From Candidatus Altimarinota bacterium (GTDB taxonomy: Bacteria; Patescibacteriota; Gracilibacteria; BD1-5; UBA6164), in NCBI GenBank assembly GCA_943356435.1, contig CALREY010000016.1:1-32158 (forward strand): a stretch of DNA of 32,158 bases, given 5' to 3'. How positions within the stretch are numbered: the first letter of the stretch is position 1; each line of letters starts with the position of its first letter. Shown here one piece after another: positions 11,551 to 21,101 of this stretch. The translations under genes were made by a program, and so were the position numbers. A model generated the notes under the pieces. That model worked only from the letters and a program-made list of their open reading frames with translations. It searched no databases and had not been told where the DNA came from.

Positions 11551-13450
11551 AATTATTTCATCAAGAACTTGAATTACAATTTCATAAATCTTTTGAGCAA
11601 GAATCATCATTTCATCAGAATTGTCATAAGCATGACCAAGTTCTAATTCCACAAGATACTCAATTATCTCAAAATACATTTCAAGATGAACATATTCATG
11701 GTAAAAATGAACAATTTCAGTTTACTGGACAAGACTGAGTATTACATGAAGATGTATCTGTTGGTTTATTTCAAATACAATTATTATCATTTACTATTTG
11801 TCATTTTGAATTAGTACAGAATACACTTCTTGATTTTGTTCATCATCAGCATGATTCAGAACAACTAGACCATCCAGATGTATCCCAATCATATGATTTA
11901 CAACTATTTCAATTTTTTTCATATCAGTTCTTACAAGTCCAACTACAATTATTATTATCTCAATTACTTGTATAATCAGCATTATTTGGTTTATTTGTAC
12001 AAGGGAATTTTTTATTTCAATCCACTCAATCACTAGACCATTCTCATACTGGTACTACTTCACATTTTAAAGTACTATTAGTTTCACTTCAAATTAAATA
12101 ATATCTTTTATCACACACAAATCAATCTGAGTTTGGAAGATTACTATATCAACATGCATTTGATACATTTGAAAATTTAGTTAAAGTCTGATCAGTATAT
12201 GACCATTTTTTTGTAGTTCAATTCCATATTCAAAGAACATCTTTTACATATCAAGAACATAAATTATTATATTGACATTGAGGAGTATTTTGATTTGTAG
12301 CTAGAGTACAATCAGTAAAATTTGTATCTGCTATATATCATAGAGGTGGCTTACTACAACATACTACAGATGTATCATTTACACATTTTCAAGCATTATT
12401 TGTTTCTAAATGATATCAATCATTACATGAATAACTACAATTATCCAAACTAGGTACATAATTTCATGATACTACATTATAATTTGAAGTAAAATCTCAT
12501 TCAAATGATACTCAAGTTGGTAATGACCAAAATACTTTTCAAGTTGAAGCTCATTCACTTATTAATGAATTATCTTTCGAATAATAATATACATTTGTAG
12601 GTAGTGTAGTACCTGTGTAACTATTACAAGATAAACTTATTGCTTCAGCCATACATGATTTTCCATCAGCAGACTTTACATATCAATCATCACATGACCA
12701 GTTACATTTACTTGTATTTGGTTCATAATTTGCATCTTTACTACAGTCTTTTATTCAAGCATTACAACTTCAAGTTATACTTCAATTTACTACTGGAGGT
12801 AAATAATTCGAATAATTAGGTTTTCAATTACATGTAAAAGTCTTAAACCTAATATCTTTTCATTGATAAAAGTCATTTACTTTATAATTAATTTTTGGTT
12901 TTAAATTTATCCAATCATTTATTTCATCTACTACTATACCAGGTTTTGTTTTATCTATCTTTACAATAATTTCTTTACTTGCAAGGTTTGCTGTAGCTGC
13001 TCATCAGGTATCTCAATTAATAGTTGCTTTATCATATGCATATATCTGAATAAAATAATATCATTCTTCAGTTAGATTGATATTGAAATCAGAATCAGCA
13101 TTATATTTAACAAAATTTACATAATAATAAATAGCTCATAATCATGACTGACTATCACTTACTTTAACATTAACAGTAACATTAGTATTTACCCACACAT
13201 TATCTTGAAATCATGTTGGTGTTATAGTTGGTGCAGTATTATCTTTTCTGAAACAAGAAACAGTTCAATTCCTAGGTTGACTTTTATTATCATCCTTATC
13301 CAATAAGACTTTTCAATTAGGACATATTTTATTTCACGAACTAACATTCCAGCTAATATTTTCAGGTCATAAATCATATCATTTTCATGCAAATGATAAT
13401 GAGGGGATAGTTAGTAGAAAAATTATTAAAACAATTTTAATTAATTTCAT
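11549..13450 (-). CDS. Secreted Cys-rich protein with Ig-like and thrombospondin type 1 domains (633 aa)
   Basis: A signal peptide (1-21, cleavage after SLSFA) is followed by an Ig-like domain at about 85-190 (APTITPTGFQDN, then VNTNVTVNVKVSDSQSGLG). Three short Cys repeats of pattern C-x-[WY]-x-C-x-[DN]-G-Y start near C249, C338 and C502. A thrombospondin type 1 repeat then starts at W527: WSSCSESCGGGTKSRSVFC, followed by C, C and C at TSP1-like spacing. A Cys-containing Ser/Gly-rich tail ends the protein. Such modules mediate extracellular adhesion. The gene is last in the minus operon, 18 bases after the His-Xaa-Ser peptide gene, suggesting a joint surface role. TGA is used for the TSP1 glycines. 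Confidence 0.85.
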
Positions 13451-13468
13451 TTTGTGATATTTAGAAAT

Positions 13469-13687
13469 TTAATATGATGAATGACTATTATGATTACTAT
13501 GAGTAGATGAATGATTATTAGCTCAAGTTCAGCTATTATGATTATTATAATTACTATGATCTGCATTAACAGAACTAGATAATCAAAATCATACTATCAA
13601 TCATAGTGAAGATATAAGTAAACTTTTCTTTATAGCTTTTCAATCTTCTTCTCTTAAAAAAGATTTAATATTTTTATTTATTTTCAT
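13469..13687 (-). CDS. hxsA: HxsA-like His-Xaa-Ser repeat peptide, probable radical SAM substrate (72 aa)
   Basis: The N-terminal part, with FLREEDGKAIKKSLL then a hydrophobic segment (about 23-40, ending SSSVNA), looks like a leader plus signal or anchor. The C-terminal 30 residues are almost only His, Asn, Ser, Gly and Thr, with H-x-S units at 50-52, 59-61, 66-68 and 69-71 and two further HSN triplets. The HxsABCD systems carry such a repeat protein as presumed target of paired radical SAM maturases. HxsB-like and HxsD-like genes lie on the other strand at 19329-21039. The gene starts one base after the stop of the 379-aa gene. Assignment rests on composition and context; the modification itself is unknown. 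Confidence 0.72.
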
Positions 13688-13688
13688 A

Positions 13689-14828
13689 TTATTGTGTAAG
13701 TATATATATAAAGTTTAATCTTATTATTCCATTTCATGTTTCTTCATTTCAAAAGAATTCTTTTCCAGACCATGTTTCATTTAATCAATCTGCATAGTCT
13801 GTATTAACAATAGAAAAAATTAACATTTTTTTTCATAGATTTTTTAAGTATCAATCTATTTCTTTATTATTAGATATTTCTTTGTATTTTCAAGTATTTA
13901 TGTATGATTTATATTCTCATAAGTTATTTAGAATATTTTTCAATTCAGTATCTTTAGAAGTTATATTATTATAATCTTGAATAATAGATTTTTTAACATC
14001 TTCTATATCTTTAAAATCATTATTAGTTAGTAACAATTTTTTAAATTCATCTAATCAATTAATTCATAATTTATTTAACTCTATAATTAGTTTATTTAAT
14101 GCTAGTTCTTTATTTTTATTGTCTCAATCTAATGAAAAAATTGGTTTATTCAAGAAAGAAGATACATTATTTTTTTCTTTTACATAATATGGATAATAAA
14201 ATGATTCTAAATCTACTATTTGTTCATTTAAAAAGAAATTATTAAAGTTTTCTTTATTTTTTATTTTACTTGGAATTTTTCATTCTTCAACTAATGTTAA
14301 ATCTTTTATATAATTTTCTAATACTGTATTATTTATTTTATTTTTTATTTCTGGAATATCTTGATTAGATGTTTGTAAATACAATATTAGTGTTTCTAAA
14401 TATTCTGGACTTTTACTTGTACAACTTTCATACACATAAGTAGGTAATTCAATATATATGAATTTACCTGTATTTTTTTCGAAATCGTCTACTTTTTCTT
14501 TCAATAATTTAAAATAATTTGATGTAACTAATAAATTAACATCATCATATGATTTACAGAAAGTTCTTAGATATGATTTTATAGCATTTGTTTTTTCAGT
14601 ATTTTGTTTTCATAAATCATTATCGGTTTCTATTGTTCTTTCTTTATCTTTTTCTCAAACTAATAATCATGATGAAGTATAAGGTTTTTCTTTTACATGT
14701 ACTCATATAATTTCATTTTTTGAATTTTTATCTTTTGAAAAATAATAAAAATTCAACACTAATCAACTTACAATTAATATAATTAGTACTGTAAATATAA
14801 TTATTTTTTTATACTTTGAATCATTCAT
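13689..14828 (-). CDS. Membrane-anchored hypothetical protein of the Hxs-like locus (379 aa)
   Basis: One N-terminal hydrophobic helix (about 8-30, IIIFTVLIILIVSGLVL) anchors an otherwise soluble, charged, helix-rich domain that should lie outside the membrane. Only two cysteines are visible (RTFCKSYD and ESCTSKS), possibly a disulfide. I do not recognise a family. It sits between an unknown lipoprotein gene (16 bases upstream) and the His-Xaa-Ser peptide gene (1 base downstream), so coupled expression with the peptide is likely. It might present, process or carry the peptide, but nothing in the sequence shows which. Confidence 0.7.
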
Positions 14829-14844
14829 GATAATGTAATTATTA

Positions 14845-16053
14845 TTATAAATTAGAATTTCAATTTAAATCAATTTTAACTTCTTCTCAAGGAATATATC
14901 TGCTTAATCTAAAAATATTTTGTACTCAATCTCCATATTTTTCATCTATAAATTTTGCTCTTGCTTTTGATGACCATAATCATTGTTTTTCGTCTAAATC
15001 AGTTCTATTTCTTCATAGATATGACAATAAATACATTTTTAATCTCAAATTTTCAACATCTTTTAAAAAACTAATAGTTTGTCAAGAAGATAAATTATCT
15101 ACATATTTATCTACCGTAGCTCTATCAACGAAAATATCATTTATTTCATCGTCTCTATAAGCTCTATCAAGTGGTATTTTTCATTCTAAATTATATTTTT
15201 TTACTATATTATTATAATCTGAAAAAATATCTTTTGCTAATAATTCAATTGTATTTATTTTATATTTTTCATAGATAGCTTTCTCTAATTCAGTTTCACT
15301 AACTCAAATTGTTCATAAAACATAAGTTAATTTAGAATCTAAATATTTAGTAAGTTCTGCTTCCATATCTGCTGGTTTATATCATATTCATATCTTATTC
15401 CAGTCATATCTATTACTTAATATTTGATAAAAAATTCATGTTTTATCTTGTAAAACTAGATTAGTTTTTTCTTGTTTATTTAATCATTTTGTATTTAGAC
15501 TTTTAACGAAAGGATTAAATTTTTTTTCTTCGAAATAAATTTTAAACTTTTCAGTTAATAATTTTTTATCTTCTAGAGTATTAAAATCTTTTCTTTTTAT
15601 TGATTGAATAACTAATTCAGATTCTTCTTCAGTTATTCTTCAATTTAATACATAATTATTAATTACTACTTTAGGAATAAGTTTTTCATAAATATAATTA
15701 TTTATAGCATCTCATTCTTTTCATCATATTTTTTTGTATTTTTCAAATACAGAATATACATATTCTACAAATTGTTCGTATTGAATAGATCACATCAAAT
15801 CTGAATGATTTGGATATTTTTCAGAAATTAAATCAAATCTTTTAGTTATTTCACTCTCTTCTTCTAAATTTATTCACGCATTATCATTCAAATCTATTCA
15901 TTCTTTTTTACTATCTACTTTTCAAGTTCAAATAGTTTCTATATTTCATGTACTTACATTATTTCAACTATTATTAGTACTTTTAATTGGTTCTATTTTT
16001 TCACAAGAAATCACTAATAATGTAATCGCTAATAAATATAAAACTTTAATCAT
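14845..16053 (-). CDS. Lipoprotein of unknown function in the Hxs-like locus (402 aa)
   Basis: The N-terminus MIKVLYLLAITLLVISC is a lipoprotein signal with the lipidated Cys at 17 and no other cysteine obvious afterwards. A Ser/Thr/Asn/Gly-rich linker (about 20-60) precedes a large helical, charged domain. No enzyme motif is recognised. Repeated helix-rich composition resembles its 379-aa neighbour, and the two could be partners at the cell surface. It is 16 bases downstream of the HemW-like radical SAM gene and 16 bases upstream of the anchored protein, all in one minus-strand operon. Confidence 0.72.
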
Positions 16054-16069
16054 AATAAATACTTAAAAA

Positions 16070-17413
16070 TTAAACGAACATATGTGCTAATATTTCCTGA
16101 TATTTCAATCATTTACCTGATAACTCATAACAATTATCAAATTCTTTTATTAACTTTAATTCTATACAAATTTTAATTATTTTTTTTATATAATCAATGT
16201 TTTGTATATTTTCTAACTTGCTTTTTTCTATTTTTATGTTCCTACTTCATAATACAAATAATCTTCTATTTTTATTCTCAGAATCATATTTGTAAAAATC
16301 TATTAAGTTATTCATTCTTGATAGATAATTATTTAGATTATGATCTTTTTTAAATGCATATTTTCAATTAAATGAATATGCTGAATGTCAAAATCAATAA
16401 AGTAATCAATTGGATACAAAATTATTTTGGTAATTAGAAATATTATTTCATTTACAAAAATACTCTCTTCAATATTGATTAAATTTATTTTCTCATAAAA
16501 TGTCTACTACTTCATCATAAAAATTATATATTTGTTTTATATTATTTTCTTTTTTGTTAGATTTGTTCAGAATTGCTTCATCATAATAATATAAAGGATA
16601 ATAAGTTATATGATTTATATCCAATTTAGAAACTATATCTAAATCCATTTTCATTAATTCATAATTATGTCATGGTAATCAATAAATCATATCAATATTA
16701 ATATTATTAAATCATATTTTTTTTGATAAATCTATTATTTCATAAACTGTTTTTTCTGTATAAGTTCTATTAATGTTTTTTAAAATATCATTATTAAATG
16801 TTTGTACTCAAAAAGACAATCTATTTACATTATATTTTTTTAATATTTTTAATTTTTCTAAATTAAATGAATCAGGATTTCATTCAAAACTTATTTCAAT
16901 ATTTTTATCATAATTATTTTGAAACTTATTTTGTATTGTTGATAATAAATATTCTAAATCATTTTCATCAAGATAAGAGGGTGTTCATCATCATATAAAT
17001 ATAGTTTTAACTTTGAAATCATCTACATTTTTTATAAATAAATCAATTTCTTTTAATAATTTATTAATATATACATGACTAATTAATGATTTATTTTTGT
17101 CTCAAGTAATTATATGAAAATTACAATATGTACACCTAGTTTTACAAAATGGTATATGAAAATATAAGTTAACTTCACTTCAACAATACTCTTGAAAAAA
17201 TATTTTTTCCAATTTATTATATTCACTTGATTTTATTTTTTCCCAATATTGTACTATAGGATATTGCATCACAAAATCTCTATTCTTTTCTATATATTCA
17301 ACAACTAGATCCCACAAAAAACTTTTTTCTTCATTAGTTTTCGCTATTAAATATTGTTTTTCAAATTTTTTAAAAAAAATCCTGAATTTCTCATTATAAT
17401 TATTATCTATCAT
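16070..17413 (-). CDS. HemW/HemN-like radical SAM protein (447 aa)
   Basis: The radical SAM cluster motif is C90-K-T-R-C94-T-Y-C97 within NLYFHIPFCKTRCTYCNFH, the CxxxCxxC form in a HemN/HemW-style context. Then come IFIGGGTPSYLDENDLEYLL, ISFEGNPDSFN, RLSFGVQTFN, INIDMIYGLPG and DINHITYYPLYYY. These match the coproporphyrinogen-dehydrogenase-like family, which includes HemN and the heme chaperone HemW. The first 80 residues form an extra helical region absent from typical HemW. The three TGA codons of IGGG are strong evidence for UGA-Gly. Since it sits with U32 genes, a lipoprotein and the His-Xaa-Ser peptide, it may be a locus-specific enzyme rather than housekeeping HemW. It is not an obvious HxsC. 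Confidence 0.85.
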
Positions 17414-17432
17414 AATTCATAAGTTATTTTAT

Positions 17433-17480
17433 TGTCTATTATATGTCTAACATTGTCTAACATTATTTATATTTTGTCTA
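17433..17480. repeat. Phased TGTCTA repeats between the UbiV-like and HemW-like genes
   Basis: TGTCTA occurs at 17433, 17444, 17454 and 17475, at intervals of 11, 10 and 21 bases, that is on one face of the helix. Two copies extend to TGTCTAACAT in tandem (17444-17463). The repeats fill most of the 70-base gap at 17414-17483 and lie 20-67 bases upstream of the HemW-like start. They could be an operator, an internal promoter region or a structured linker. Function is unproven. Confidence 0.5.
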
Positions 17481-17483
17481 TAA

Positions 17484-18281
17484 TTATTTACTAATATTTT
17501 CGATAATCAAATCATAATTGTAAATAATTCTTTTTACATTTTTATATACGATTAATTTATCATTTTGATAGAATTGTTTATTTCATCTAAAATATTGTTT
17601 TATATTTTTTTCTCATATGTTTAATTCCATATCAAAATCATTTTTTTCTATATCTTTACATCATATACAATTCTCAACTATTTCTAAATATTTTTTATTT
17701 TGATTAATTAGAGCAGTAATACAATATCTATTTATTGAATATATAACAAAAGGGAAGTATAAATTTATTTCAATATTGTTTTCCATTTCTATTCATTGAA
17801 AAACATTATATAATTCAATTCTATCAATATTTTTAGATATAAATAAATTTGTATAATAATTAGAATCAATACTTATATATTTATGTTCATTCTTATCTAT
17901 AAAATTTTTCAAATATGGATCTTTATTTTGACCTGATAAGAAATTACCCCATACTATTTTTATATTATTATACTCATTATATAATTTAAAGAATATTCAT
18001 TGTTCATTGACTACTATTTCTAAATCCATATTTGTATTTTTGGTTTTTTCCAAAAAATTATTTAAAAAAATAAAGAATTTTATTATTCATTTTTCTGATA
18101 TTATTGGTGTTGTAATTGTTATTTTTTTATTTAACACAATTATTCTATTTATGAATATTTCATTATCTAAAAAATAGAATAAATTATGTTCGCAATACTG
18201 ATCTCAAATATATAATCTATCAAAATTACTAAAATCTTTTTCTAGATTTGTATTATGTGTTATTAAATATGCTTTTTCCAT
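17484..18281 (-). CDS. UbiV-like U32-family protein (265 aa)
   Basis: This resembles the UbiV half of the UbiU-UbiV pair: DRLYIGDQYC (C30) corresponds to DVIYLGEAVC of E. coli UbiV, the middle VWGNFLSGQNKDPYLKNF to the barrel strand VAGHALNCYNA, and INRYC (C187) with NCIGC (C205, C208) to the late cysteines. UbiV binds a 4Fe-4S cluster through a C...C-x12-C-x3-C set; here the spacing is C...C-x17-C-x2-C. It starts 2 bases after the UbiU-like stop. UbiU-UbiV are known for O2-independent hydroxylation in ubiquinone synthesis, but no such pathway is present here, so a different substrate is expected. Similarity is remote and judged by eye. Confidence 0.62.
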
Positions 18282-18283
18282 TT

Positions 18284-19225
18284 TTATTTATAATATTTAT
18301 TATACATTTCACATCATTTGTATCAGCAATCTTTTTTAATTATTTTTTTATGTAATTGAATATTAAAATCTAAATATTCTTTATTACTATCTGATAAATT
18401 TAAAAAATTAACTGAGTTTTTTATAAATTTTAAATCATTTAAAATTATATTTAAAGGTTTTTCTCTTCATACAATTTTTAAACTTACTAAATTTTTTAGA
18501 TTTTTTAATTCACTAAGAATACATACTTTACAATCAAGAGTTTTTTTAAATAAATCTATGTATTTTTCTTGGAAATTGATATCTGATGTTTTGTATTTTG
18601 ACTCCCTATTACAAACATAGGGGATTCAATTTTTCAGTCATTCTAGATGAAGAGAAGAGCATACTCAGTCACTATTATAGCACCAATCGTTTTTTATAAA
18701 TATTTCGAATTCTAATTCTGGAAATTTTCAACATAATTCTATTATTTCATTTGCTGAAATATTTCTTGGGAAGATCATTCTAGATATATTAAAATTTTCA
18801 ATCCAATATTTTATACTTTCTGAATTTATTACTTGATTTAAACTACTACAATGTATATTTATATCTTTATCTATTTCTCTTATTAATTCTGCTATATATA
18901 TATCTTTTACAATTAATGCATCAGGTCATATATATATTGCACTTTTTATTTCTTGTTTTATTAATTCTATGTCTACTATAATAGGAGAATTATTTAAAGT
19001 AATATATGCTTCTACTCATTTACTTCTAGCATAATCAATTAATTTTTTTCAGTCCTCATATGTAGATATATTTGCAAATCTTCAATCTCTACGATTTAAA
19101 ATACTTTTAAAACCATGTTTATTTTCCCATCAATCAGAAACTATTCAAAAGTAAATTTCATCTGTTCAGGCATTAATTATTTCTATTCAAGCAAGTAAAT
19201 TTTGAACAGGAGTTAAAATCTTCAT
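18284..19225 (-). CDS. U32-family (UbiU/YhbU-like) protein (313 aa)
   Basis: The N-terminus ILTPVQNLLAGIEIINAG and TDEIYFG is a textbook U32 opening. Later come HCSSLNQVINSESIKYW and ISRMIFPRNIS. The cysteines C182, C189, C205 and C232 (with C235) keep the C-x6-C-x15-16-C spacing of the 4Fe-4S site in UbiU. Despite the name peptidase U32, studied members (UbiU, RlhA, TrhP) act in O2-independent hydroxylation of quinone or RNA. An extra C-terminal pair, DCGYKGC, is present. It is the first gene of the seven-gene minus operon and divergent from hxsD. Peptide hydroxylation is my inference. Confidence 0.8.
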
Positions 19226-19328
19226 TTTATAAAAATTAATAATTTAGTTTTTATTATTTATTGAATTAAATAATTATTTTGTATAATATTACTAATTAAG
19301 TATTAATTTACAAATTTAACTAAAAAAT
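19226..19328. promoter_or_regulatory. Divergent promoter region of the Hxs-like locus
   Basis: This 103-base AT-rich gap separates the divergent starts of the UbiU-like gene (minus) and hxsD (plus), so both arms of the locus are probably controlled from here. No clear operator or -35/-10 pair can be picked out by eye. Confidence 0.45.
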
Positions 19329-19595
19329 ATGAAAGAATTAATTGTTTTAAAGAACCTATATTCTAAGCAAGCTATTTTATATACTATTAATTTATATTTA
19401 GAGGATAAGGATTACATTATTGATGAGGATGAAAAAAATTATATATTAAAATTTGATAATATTGATGATATAGATTATAAATTAATAAAATCAGAACTTA
19501 CTTTTAATTCTTTAAGATTTGAAATTGCTGATAAAAATAAGGAAATAAGAAAAGCTATAATAACTCAAGCTTTGTGAAGTATAAATGTAGAATAA
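19329..19595 (+). CDS. hxsD: HxsD-like protein of the His-Xaa-Ser system (88 aa)
   Basis: A small protein opening with NLYSKQAILYTINLYLEDKD and containing ELTFNSLRFEIADKN followed by EIRKAIITQAL. This matches the known shape of HxsD: an early YS..A...A...... segment, then a conserved L.N..LR..I block and a final IR..I..QAL helix. HxsD is a small companion of the radical SAM maturases in HxsABCD loci, possibly a peptide-binding adaptor; its exact role is not established. The gene continues through an in-frame TGA at 19575 (QALGSINVE) to TAA, 16 bases before the HxsB ATG. Confidence 0.78.
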
Positions 19596-19611
19596 TTAAT
19601 ATTAATAAAAA

Positions 19612-21039
19612 ATGAATAATAATATACCTTTTATCAGATTTAATCATCTCTGAAAAGAAAAAAAAATAGTATCAAATATTTATTGAGAATCAATAGTTTT
19701 AAAAAATGATGAATTTTATAATTATCTAGAAAATAATTTAGATATAAATACTGAAATTTATAAAAATTTAGATATAAAAAAATTTTTTAATAATAATAAT
19801 GAAGAATATATAAGTAACTCAATTATTGAATATAAAAAAAGATTTTGAATAAATTTTATTTGACCGACACTTCATATTATAGTATTAACAAAATGATGTA
19901 ATCATCAATGTAAATATTGTCATGCAGCTGCTGATTATAGATATACAGATGATTGATTAAGTATGAATAAAAATACTGCAAAAAAAGTAGTAGATATTAT
20001 TTTATCATCACCATCTAATAACTTAACTATTGAATTTCAATGATGAGAACCATTAGTAAACATTGAAATGATAGATTATATTATTAATTATGCGCAAGAA
20101 AAAAATAAAATATTAAAGAAAAAAATATCATATGCATTAGTTTCAAATCTGACAATGATAGATGAAAAAATCTTGGAAAAACTATTTTCATATCCTAATT
20201 TATCTATATCTACATCACTTGATTGAGATAAAAAGACACATGATTTCAATAGGCTTATGATATGAAATAAAGCTACTATATCTAGTTTTGATTTATTGAG
20301 AGAAAAAATAATTCTAATAAGAGAATGGGAAATAAAAAAGTGAAAAAAGATACTTCATTGAGCAATGTGAGTAATAACAAGAAAAACATTAAATAGATAT
20401 AAGGAATTAGTAGATACATATATTGAATTATGATTTGATAATATTTTTTTGAAAAAACTTAATTGATTATGATTCGCTGTAAAAACAAAAAATACACTTT
20501 GATATACAAACAGTGAATTAATAGAATTTTATAAGAATTATTTTTCATATTTAGTTGAATTATACAATAAATGAATTATTATTCATGAATGATTTTTAAG
20601 TATCCTTTTATCAAAAATCACAAGTCCTGAAAAAGTTAATTTTATGGATTTAAGAAGTCCTTGTTGAGCGGGAATATGACAAATAGCATATGACTATACT
20701 GGAAGCATTTATACTTGTGATGAATGAAGAATGGTGGATAATGATGCATTTAAAATAGGAGATGTAGATAATAATTTAGAGGATTTAATACAAAATGAAG
20801 TAGTCTGAGCAATGATGGATGCTTCAATTGTAGAAAGTTTGCCTTGTGATATATGTGCTTATGCACCATTTTGTTGAGTTTGTCCTATAGAATCATATCA
20901 GGCAAGATGAAACATATATACTAATCAAGTATTTGATAGTCATTGTAATTTTTTTATGTTTTTGTTTGATTGGATTTTTGAAAAATTATCTGACAAAAAT
21001 AGTTTAGAATATAATTTTTTAATAAATCAAGTAAAATAG
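19612..21039 (+). CDS. hxsB: HxsB-like radical SAM maturase with SPASM-type cysteines (475 aa)
   Basis: The radical SAM motif is C96-N-H-Q-C100-K-Y-C103, followed by HAAADYRYTDDGLSMNKNTA, SSPSNNLTIEFQGGEPLVNI and SISTSLDGDKKTHDFNR, as in HxsB and related peptide maturases. The C-terminal half has auxiliary-cluster cysteines at 351, 369, 412, 415, 421, 424 and 445 (SPCGAG, YTCDEG, LPCDICAYAPFCGVCP, SHCNFF), a SPASM-like set for extra 4Fe-4S clusters. Such enzymes install cross-links or other radical modifications on ribosomal peptides. Glycines of QGGEP are TGA. The gene follows hxsD and ends in TAG. The likely substrate is the 72-aa peptide at 13469-13687. Confidence 0.87.
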
Positions 21040-21101
21040 TTGAAAATAATAAGTATATATGATATCTTTATTATATATATTTATTATTTTTTTATTCTTA
21101 T

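Noticed and set aside
16070-17413. Calling this radical SAM protein HxsC
   Set aside because: It carries HemN/HemW hallmarks (IGGGTPS, YGLPG, HIPFCKTRCTYC) that do not fit HxsC.
18284-19225. Calling the U32 proteins collagenase-type peptidases
   Set aside because: The iron-sulfur-type cysteine pattern and current knowledge of UbiU, RlhA and TrhP point to hydroxylation rather than proteolysis.
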